From positions 1 through 64,000 of the IMG/VR virus record IMGVR_UViG_3300033144_001700: DNA of 64,000 nt. One strand, 5' to 3'. The DNA is from a virus. The position numbers were made by a program, and so were the translations under genes. Under the pieces are notes generated by a model. The model did no database searches. It had not been told where the DNA came from and saw only the letters and a program-made list of their open reading frames with translations. Below are positions 32,532-39,805 of this stretch, piece by piece (position 1 is the stretch's first letter; every line of letters starts with the position of its first letter).

Positions 32532-34236
32532 TTGCCTCCCCGGTGAAGTCTTCGATAAATCCTTCGACGCGCTCCAACTGACCTCTAACCGACGCCAACA
32601 AATCACGACCTTCCCGATCGCTAGCGTTGATCTGGAACGGCCCGTATCCGAACGCTGCTGTCAGTGCAGAACTTGCAGCGTCTTGCGGTATCTCACCCGA
32701 CACACTCGTCAGGTACTCAGCCAACGTGATGTCGGCTCCGGCTGTGTCAGTGAACTCGTCTCGCTTCTCTAGGCCGATCCGTACCCGTCCTTCGTTGAGC
32801 GAGATCATGTTGATCTTCACCAGGTCGATCGCGATCTCCGCATCGTCACGTTCCTCGGTGATGTCCAGCGTCTCTAGATCGACACGGTACGGGAACTCTT
32901 CGAGACCTTCAGCACCGGTCGAAACCAATGCGCCTTCCGCACTTGCCACCGTCTCCGGCGACGCCGACGCCTCGGCTGTTCCCAAGGCGCGCACGTATTC
33001 CTCAGCGATGAAACGCGTCAGCCTGTCCTCGAACATCGCCTGCGCACGATCGACCACACCATCCTTGTACGACCTGTTGATAGCTGTAGTAGCACTACCA
33101 CCTAACGGCCCACGCCTGATCAATCCTACGCGGTCTGGTGGCATCCTGTGCGCCAAGAGAATCTTGTCATCCAAGAACTCCATCAACTTGCCGAACTGCA
33201 TATCGTTCTGGATCGCACCCATCCGCACGACCGTGATCTTGGCATCGCCATCGATCGGCAGAATCAAGTTCCGATGCGGATCGGAATGATTCTCGCGGAG
33301 TGACTGTGCGAACTGATCAGTGAACCGATCGGCTGCGCCAGCGTCCATCCCTGCCACCATGATCAGGTAGCGTGGCTCGCGGTTGTTCTCGAAGAATAGG
33401 ATGTTGTGATCTCGTGCAGCGATCGACATCGTGATGTGACCCAACGCCGACACGTAGTTCGGGATGCCATACTTGGTTGACCGGCGTGTCGGCTTGCGGA
33501 AGATCAAAATCTCGTTGGCCCATTTCAGCATCTCGCTAGTGTCGTTGCTGATCGGGTTGCCACTACTCGCCCTGATCTTGCCGGTCTCACTGTCGCCGTC
33601 AGTACCCCATTTCTGAAACCAAACGCGCTTCCCATCCCTGACCTGAACGAACTTCTTGCCGCTCCTGTGCGCTCGCAGCGTGTGGCCAGGTACGTGGTAC
33701 AGGTGCGTCACCGCACCAGCGACATCGCGCCCGATCTCGAACGCGCCCCATCCTGTCACCTCATGGTCGCCGTCCACCGCCGTCAACTGTTCCAGCATCG
33801 TCTCTTCAACTGCCAGTCCGTAGAACCATCGCCGGATCGCCTCGCGCTCTTCTTCGTTGTCGGCGTCGTCGTCGCCTTTGATGACCGGGACGATCTTCGG
33901 CCCGTCTCCAACGATGTCAGTCGTCTTCTGTTCGAGCGCGGCGCTGTGGACTGGATGCGACTCAGCCAGCAACGTCAGTTGCTCCAAAGGGAAGGGCGGC
34001 TTCTTGATCGAGAAGCCGTAGTCGCTCGAATCCGAGAACGGGTCTTCCTCTAGCTGCTTACTGTCGTCTGGCAGCTTGAGGATTTCTTTACTGCCGCCGA
34101 AGCCAATGACCTTCGCGAAGAACTGCTGACCATCCTTGAAGCCAGCAGACTTCTTCATCTCGTCAGTGACAAGGCTGTCCGGCGCTGGCTCGATCGTCAT
34201 CTGCCTTTTGTTGTTCTTGGACTTCTTACGCGCCAT
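32500..34236 (-). CDS. Portal protein
   Basis: 578 residues. ATG directly follows the TAA of the RNR gene. Sequence fits phage portal: long N-terminus, wing region (GWGAFEIGRDVAGAVTHLYH), FRKPTRRSTKYGIPNYVSAL, and stem/clip segment HRMPPDRVGLIRRGPLGGSA followed by helices. The dodecameric ring is the DNA entry site and docks the terminase. Its neighbours (MuF gene after it, terminase before it) support the call. Confidence 0.88.
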   Translation of the reverse strand: MARKKSKNNKRQMTIEPAPDSLVTDEMKKSAGFKDGQQFFAKVIGFGGSKEILKLPDDSKQLEEDPFSDSSDYGFSIKKPPFPLEQLTLLAESHPVHSAALEQKTTDIVGDGPKIVPVIKGDDDADNEEEREAIRRWFYGLAVEETMLEQLTAVDGDHEVTGWGAFEIGRDVAGAVTHLYHVPGHTLRAHRSGKKFVQVRDGKRVWFQKWGTDGDSETGKIRASSGNPISNDTSEMLKWANEILIFRKPTRRSTKYGIPNYVSALGHITMSIAARDHNILFFENNREPRYLIMVAGMDAGAADRFTDQFAQSLRENHSDPHRNLILPIDGDAKITVVRMGAIQNDMQFGKLMEFLDDKILLAHRMPPDRVGLIRRGPLGGSATTAINRSYKDGVVDRAQAMFEDRLTRFIAEEYVRALGTAEASASPETVASAEGALVSTGAEGLEEFPYRVDLETLDITEERDDAEIAIDLVKINMISLNEGRVRIGLEKRDEFTDTAGADITLAEYLTSVSGEIPQDAASSALTAAFGYGPFQINASDREGRDLLASVRGQLERVEGFIEDFTGEANGSVEDLITS

Positions 34237-36540
34237 TTAACACTCGCTCCATCCACACGTCGATGACGTGCATTTCAAACAGCCCTCTTGGTACACGACC
34301 ATTGCGCCGCACCGTGAGCACAGATCGCCGCTCTCCCTCTTAGTTTCGCCAGTGGTGTTGTCGATGAACTTCATCCGTAACCACTGCGCCAGGTAATCGA
34401 TGATCGACGTACACTTTCTGATCGCCTTGCTCTCGGTGAAGCCGGACGGATCGAACCGTGTGCCTTCCCACTTAACGAGCAACGATTCCAGTGGCGTGCC
34501 GTACTGCAACGCGATCGATGTCGTCACGGCCCAGGCGTCGAGTAGGCCGCTGATCGTCTCACCTTCCTTAGCGATTTTGATGAAGATTTCCCCAGGTGAG
34601 CCTTCATCGTACAGCCCAACCGTGATGTATCCGTCGAGACCGTTGATGGCAAACTTGTGCGTCAATGCGTGGCGCTCTTCCGACAATCTCTTGCGACCGT
34701 GGACGTGCTCAGGGTGGTCGCCGCTGTGTACGCCTAGCTGAAGTGTGGCGGCTGGCTGAGCGGCGGCTGTGTGGCTTAGCACTTGGTTGTCGCGCGAACC
34801 GTCGCGGTACATCGTCACGCCTTTCAACGATCGCTGGATCATCGCCAGTTTGAACATCATTTCAATCTCAGCGACCACCGCATCAGCAGGAAGGTTGATC
34901 GTCTTACTGATCGCGCTGTCAACGTGACCTTGCCACGCCTGTTGATGATCAAGGTGCCATCGTGGTTGTATCTCCATCGCCGTCGCGAATAGCTCGCGCA
35001 CTTCCTCTGGCACTTCCTCGATCTTGCCCAATGGCTCGCCTGCCCTAAGCCGAGTGAACAAATCTTCTTCAGTGATCCGCGCGCCTCGCGCCCTGACCTC
35101 GTTATAGAGATCACGGTTAACCTCTTCGAGTACCACGCCCTCGGCAGTACGTCGCTCGTGGTGCATCGAAAACCACGGCTCGATACCACCTGACACTCCG
35201 GCGATGATCGATGTCGTGCCGGTCGGTGCCACAGTCCGCCGCCATGCGTTGCGGTACTTCGGCCCTTGGCCTTCTTCCCACGCTCCGTACGGCCCTAGTG
35301 CTTTACCCAACTGCAACGACTCTCGATCGGTCGCGATCTCCAACGCCTCTGCCAACCGCTCGGACATCTCCACGCCTTCATCGCTGGCGTACGGGATGCT
35401 CATCGCGATCAGGGCGTCGTGCAATCCCATCACACCAACACCGACGCGCCGCGTCTCTTCGTTCATCTTCTTCTGTTCCGGAACCGGGAAGCTGTTCTCG
35501 GTGACGACACGATCAAGGTAACGTACAGCGGTCTCCACATCTCGATCGAACGACTTCCATCCGAACAAGTTCGTCAGCGGTTCGTCAGCACCAACGTACG
35601 CCAAGAGATTGAGATGCCCCAGGTTGCACGACTCCCACGGCAAGAGCGGCTGTTCGCCACAAGGATTCGTTGCCTCGATCTCACCGTAGACTTCGATCAA
35701 CGGATTGTCCTCGTTGACTCTCGTCAGGTTGACGACGCCAGGGTCACCGGTTCGGTGGACTCCCTCGGCTATCATCCGCAGAATCCGGCGTGCCGACTTC
35801 TGGCCCACCATCGCGCCCTTGTGATCGATCACCGCGAACTCGGTGTCCTCTTCAACGCACTTCCAAAAGCCGTCAGTCGTGCCGACCGAGATGTTGAAGT
35901 CGGAGATGCTGTCGGGATCGTCGTTCTTGCAAGTGATGAACTCTTCGATGTCGGGATGATCGAACCGGAGCACCGCCATGTTCGCGCCCTGCCGGACTCC
36001 GTTCTGTGCGACCATCCGGCTGTTCTGGTTCATCGTCTGCAACACGGACACCGGCCCACACGCGTGACCGTGGACGCCGCCGATCGGCTGGCCCTTCGCC
36101 CTCAGCTTTGACAGTGACACTCCGGTGCCACCGCCCCACTGAAGCGTACGCATCTGTGCAGAACCGCACGCGATGATCGAGTCGAGCGAATCGTCCAGGC
36201 CTAGCACAAAGCACGCACTGAGATTCCCGCGCAGTCCCGCGTTGAACATCGTCGGACTGTTCGGGAAGAACCGGTGCGATGCGATCAGTTCTCGGAACTC
36301 CGGCACTCCGAAGCTGATCCGATCCAAGAACTGGTTCTCCGACTCGTGCATCTCCGCGCAGTGCTCGCACACCTTGTGGTTATCGAACGGCCCGTCACCT
36401 TTCGCGCCGCCAGGGTACGTCCCACAGACTTTGCACTTGCTGTTCTCGTCTTCCCACTGGTGTTGATGTAGGTACCTCATGCACAAGATCGTCTGCGCGT
36501 TTTCTGTGAACGATTGCGGCTTCACAACTCCTGTTGTCAT
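34237..36540 (-). CDS. nrdJ: Adenosylcobalamin-dependent ribonucleotide reductase (class II)
   Basis: 767 residues; the ATG at 36540 is preceded by GGAAGGAAAC. A longer frame upstream lies in the terminase gene. Hallmarks: radical/substrate Cys in NLSACFVLGLDDSLDS (about residue 110), GGGTGVSLSKLRAKG, the active-site loop NPCGEQPLLPWESCNLG (about residue 320), RTVAPTGTTSIIAGVSGG, and a C-terminal redox Cys cluster (CSRCGAMVVYQEGCLKCTSS, then CGWSEC). Class II enzymes need vitamin B12 and work with or without oxygen. It turns NTPs or NDPs into deoxynucleotides for phage replication. Unusually placed between TerL and portal. Confidence 0.92.
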   Translation of the reverse strand: MTTGVVKPQSFTENAQTILCMRYLHQHQWEDENSKCKVCGTYPGGAKGDGPFDNHKVCEHCAEMHESENQFLDRISFGVPEFRELIASHRFFPNSPTMFNAGLRGNLSACFVLGLDDSLDSIIACGSAQMRTLQWGGGTGVSLSKLRAKGQPIGGVHGHACGPVSVLQTMNQNSRMVAQNGVRQGANMAVLRFDHPDIEEFITCKNDDPDSISDFNISVGTTDGFWKCVEEDTEFAVIDHKGAMVGQKSARRILRMIAEGVHRTGDPGVVNLTRVNEDNPLIEVYGEIEATNPCGEQPLLPWESCNLGHLNLLAYVGADEPLTNLFGWKSFDRDVETAVRYLDRVVTENSFPVPEQKKMNEETRRVGVGVMGLHDALIAMSIPYASDEGVEMSERLAEALEIATDRESLQLGKALGPYGAWEEGQGPKYRNAWRRTVAPTGTTSIIAGVSGGIEPWFSMHHERRTAEGVVLEEVNRDLYNEVRARGARITEEDLFTRLRAGEPLGKIEEVPEEVRELFATAMEIQPRWHLDHQQAWQGHVDSAISKTINLPADAVVAEIEMMFKLAMIQRSLKGVTMYRDGSRDNQVLSHTAAAQPAATLQLGVHSGDHPEHVHGRKRLSEERHALTHKFAINGLDGYITVGLYDEGSPGEIFIKIAKEGETISGLLDAWAVTTSIALQYGTPLESLLVKWEGTRFDPSGFTESKAIRKCTSIIDYLAQWLRMKFIDNTTGETKRESGDLCSRCGAMVVYQEGCLKCTSSTCGWSEC

Positions 36541-36556
36541 GTACGATGTTTCCTTC

Positions 36557-38074
36557 CTAGAATCTCGCGACCTTGCCGATGCGGGTGACAGGTCGTGACT
36601 GTTTCTTATTCGATGTTTTGTGTCCCTTGTAAACCAGCCAAGCGATCGCCATCGCGCACACTCCGTCAGGCGGATGGCCGCTCGGCAAGTACAGGTCTTC
36701 GTGTTTACACAGCCGGTGCTCGGCTTGCAACGTCGTGATGTACGGACTCGCGATCTCGCCATGCTCGACGGCCAACGCGTACGGCGTGTACAAATCCTTC
36801 TTAGGCAACGACACGTTCGCTGTCACTGCCGCAACATCGTCTTCCAAATAATCAGAGACCACGTTACCGACACCTTGTGCATCATGGCCAGCCTTGCCGC
36901 CCCACACGCGCACGCGCTGTTTGAATCGGTTGATCATCTTCGGCCAGGACTCGCGCCTGATTCGCTCAAACGCAACCAACCGTGCCGGTGTCACGTCTAC
37001 CCGGATCGTCACGATCACAGTGTAGTCTTTCTCCTTGGCCCAATCCGCGCCGGTAACGTAGATGCCCTCTTCGCGTGGCCGCTCGAACGCGTAGCGTCGG
37101 CCTAGCGTGTCCTCGATCTTGCCTAGCTTGGTCTGAAACATCGTCTTGACCATCGTGGTGTCGAAGACGCGGCCCTCGGCTGACGGCTCTTGCAGTTCGT
37201 ACTCGACTTCCCACATCGCTGCGGGAACGTCTTTCCTCTTACGGTCGATCTGATCCTGCGTCAACCAGCCGCCATTATCAACGTGCGACTCGCGGTAACA
37301 CCACTCCATGACCGGCACGCCGCTCTTCCTAAACCGGTCACGTAACGCAGTGACCGTACCGTCTGGATATTGATGCGTACTTCCGGCTCGCGTTATCCCT
37401 CGCGTGATGCCAGGTGCGTCCATCGTGACACCTGTGGCGGCGTCGTAGATTTTGATATCCATCTCGTCTACTTCGTCCATGATCATCACTGGCTTGTGAG
37501 AACCACGCGCGGACTTGCTCGATGCCGTGAGCGCCGTGATCGAAGTGTTCCAAATCGTCTTAGCTTTCCAACCGGACGGCTCGTCTGGCATGATCGTTCG
37601 GATCGGGTTGCGGTAAGTTTCCGGCCCGTCTTCGCCCTCAACCTCGACCGGATTAACCCACACTTCAGTCTCGATCTCGTGGACTCGTCTCGACTGTTCG
37701 CCGGAGCCGCCCAAGATGTTGACGCTGGCTCCGTCCATCGCCTTCAGCAATCCAACCGCTGCGAGCAACGTAGTCTTGCCACCAAAACCACGCGACGCGA
37801 TCAACATGATCGTCGGTTCTATGTCTTGATAGCACGCCCAAGCTGCGTCCAACGGCGCAACGTGACCAGGACATACGCTCTTCTCGGCGAGCTTGATTGT
37901 GAAGATCAACTCCATCCAAGTCTTCAGTTGCTGCTTATCTACCGGAGACGTGTACTCGACGTACTCGTTTTTGCTTGCGCGGAACCACAGTCGGTCTAGC
38001 ATCTCCAACGTCTCGGCCTTTGTGTAAACAGGCCACTCGCCAGGTTTGGGTCTAACTCTTGATGCTGTGGTCAC
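36557..38074 (-). CDS. Terminase large subunit
   Basis: 505 residues from a GTG overlapping the TGA of the small terminase-like gene (GTGA). ATPase: Walker A-like ASRGFGGKTT (about residue 95), Walker B PVMIMDEVDEM. Nuclease: Asp in VTGADWAKEKDYT, then DAQGVGNVV, and the C-terminal acidic site PDGVCAMAIAW. It drives DNA into the prohead and cuts it. Size and both domains are typical. Confidence 0.9.
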   Translation of the reverse strand: MTTASRVRPKPGEWPVYTKAETLEMLDRLWFRASKNEYVEYTSPVDKQQLKTWMELIFTIKLAEKSVCPGHVAPLDAAWACYQDIEPTIMLIASRGFGGKTTLLAAVGLLKAMDGASVNILGGSGEQSRRVHEIETEVWVNPVEVEGEDGPETYRNPIRTIMPDEPSGWKAKTIWNTSITALTASSKSARGSHKPVMIMDEVDEMDIKIYDAATGVTMDAPGITRGITRAGSTHQYPDGTVTALRDRFRKSGVPVMEWCYRESHVDNGGWLTQDQIDRKRKDVPAAMWEVEYELQEPSAEGRVFDTTMVKTMFQTKLGKIEDTLGRRYAFERPREEGIYVTGADWAKEKDYTVIVTIRVDVTPARLVAFERIRRESWPKMINRFKQRVRVWGGKAGHDAQGVGNVVSDYLEDDVAAVTANVSLPKKDLYTPYALAVEHGEIASPYITTLQAEHRLCKHEDLYLPSGHPPDGVCAMAIAWLVYKGHKTSNKKQSRPVTRIGKVARF

Positions 38075-38688
38075 TTCCTGATAGTCACTCTCGCGTCGAT
38101 GACGATGCCCTTACCTGTGTACTGTTCCTGTTCCTCTTCCGGCATCATCCGATCTGACGCTTTGCCGCCGCGCTCGCGCAGCCCTAGCAGTTCTTCGATC
38201 TTGGTTTCTTCCCCACTGACCACCTTCAGGAGTGCAGCCACCGCTTGACTTGATGTCGGGTCTGGCGGCAGCAGGTCGCGCAAGTGCTCCTTGGTCTCGT
38301 CATCGATTACGTTCGCTTTGTCCAACTCGAAGATCGCTGTCACGGCGCTCCGGCGCAGTCGTGTGATCTCTTGATGTGCGTTGGCGATGATCAGATTCCG
38401 GCGCTCGATCTGTTCAAGAACGATGTCGAAAATCTTCTCGGACATCTCCAACCTGAACAACTCGCGTGCTCGTCTCAAATCCTTATAGATTTGACTGATC
38501 GACACCAAGTGATGACGCGCGATCGATGCGATGTCCATCCGCTCGTTGTACTCTTTCCACACCGACAGGATACGCGTCATCACGCGCTCGTCATCCATCC
38601 ACTTCGGCGTCTTCATCATCTCGCGCTTGTTGAATTTACGGTACGGTACCGGCAACTCACTGCGCGGGATCGATCCATTCTTAGCCAC
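38071..38688 (-). CDS. Probable terminase small subunit
   Basis: 205 residues directly before TerL, overlapping it by 4 bp. An N-terminal helix-turn-helix-like segment (MDIASIARHHLVSISQIYKD; near residues 50-70) would bind DNA, and the middle is coiled-coil (EKIFDIVLEQIERRNLIIAN). Its place and layout match small terminases, which recognise viral DNA. It overlaps the clamp loader gene by 8 bp, linking packaging and replication genes in one transcript. Confidence 0.75.
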   Translation of the reverse strand: MAKNGSIPRSELPVPYRKFNKREMMKTPKWMDDERVMTRILSVWKEYNERMDIASIARHHLVSISQIYKDLRRARELFRLEMSEKIFDIVLEQIERRNLIIANAHQEITRLRRSAVTAIFELDKANVIDDETKEHLRDLLPPDPTSSQAVAALLKVVSGEETKIEELLGLRERGGKASDRMMPEEEQEQYTGKGIVIDARVTIRK

Positions 38689-39805
38689 TGGCTAGCTCGT
38701 CTGCAAACGCGCCGGATCGGGTCGCTCCACCGTTGCGGGATACGTGCTCTTCAAGACTTGTCTTGCTCTTAGCACCGCCGACGTGTAGCTCCCGGTAGAA
38801 CATGAACCACAGAGCCTCGACCAACGCTGGCTCGGTCGGCTTGACCGCCTTCATCTTGATCCGCAAGTCCCACGCCAGGGCGATCAGCGCCGCCGCCTTA
38901 GGCAGCGTCAGCTTGTCGTCAGCGATGATCTTGTCGCGTACCGCCACTGTCACAGCATCGACCATCGCAGACGCGTCTCTGTGCGCCCTGAACGTCTTGT
39001 GTATCGCTTTCAACCCGTCCTCTACCTTGCCAGCACGAGCCGACTTAATGAACGCTGTCGCGAACTCGTCTAACCCACCAGGCCACAGCCGATAGAACTT
39101 GGTGTCGTTGATCGATCCTTTCAGCAGCGACAGTTGTTCGAGCATCATCAGCGCGTCGCGCAGTGATCCATTCGCTCGCTTAGCGATCAGCTTCAACGGA
39201 TCGCCTGTTCCTACCAGCAAGTTCTCGGCCTCGACCACCGTCGCCAACCTGTCCTCGATATCCTCGACGCGGATCGCGCCGTACTGGAACACAAGGCACC
39301 GGCTCTTGATCGTCTCCGGCACTTGGTCGAACTCGGTCGTTACGAGAATATACAGCACGTTTCTGGCTGGCTCTTCCAGTTGCTTCAGTAGCGCAGAGAA
39401 CGCTGACGACGACATCGCGTGACACTCGTCAACGATAAAGATTCTGTAATCTCCGGAGTGTGACAACCGACTCAACGATTGAAGATCTCGGATGCGATCG
39501 ACGTGACCGGTTGTCGCGCCGTCCACTTCGAGCACAGCCGAATTGGTTCCGTTATAAATCGACTTGCACTGATGGCACTCAGTACACGGATCGACTTGAT
39601 CGCCTTCGCAGTTGAGCGCCGCCGCGACCACGCGCGCCAGGGATGTCTTGCCGCTGCCTCGCGTACCGACCAGCAGCAGCGCAGTCGGCAGTTCTATCTC
39701 GTCAGCATGATAGCGATTGAGCATCGCCGTGATGACCTTTGTTACGTGGCTCTGTCCGTGAAAATCCGCGAGCGAGCGCGGCCTATACTTCAACGCGAAC
39801 GGCAT
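38681..39805 (-). CDS. dnaX: DNA polymerase III gamma/tau-like clamp loader subunit
   Basis: 374 residues from the ATG giving MPFALKYRPRSLADFHGQ, with AGAAAGGACGAAAG before it. Walker A GTRGSGKTS (about residue 47), a zinc site (CEGDQVDPCTECHQCKS), Walker B IVDECHAMS, and the arginine finger SRC motif (ETIKSRCLVFQYG). These are the hallmarks of bacterial DnaX. The C-terminal domain is short, so this is gamma-like and lacks a tau tail. It would load the phage sliding clamp encoded at 44585-45790. Confidence 0.9.
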   Translation of the reverse strand: MPFALKYRPRSLADFHGQSHVTKVITAMLNRYHADEIELPTALLLVGTRGSGKTSLARVVAAALNCEGDQVDPCTECHQCKSIYNGTNSAVLEVDGATTGHVDRIRDLQSLSRLSHSGDYRIFIVDECHAMSSSAFSALLKQLEEPARNVLYILVTTEFDQVPETIKSRCLVFQYGAIRVEDIEDRLATVVEAENLLVGTGDPLKLIAKRANGSLRDALMMLEQLSLLKGSINDTKFYRLWPGGLDEFATAFIKSARAGKVEDGLKAIHKTFRAHRDASAMVDAVTVAVRDKIIADDKLTLPKAAALIALAWDLRIKMKAVKPTEPALVEALWFMFYRELHVGGAKSKTSLEEHVSRNGGATRSGAFADELASG

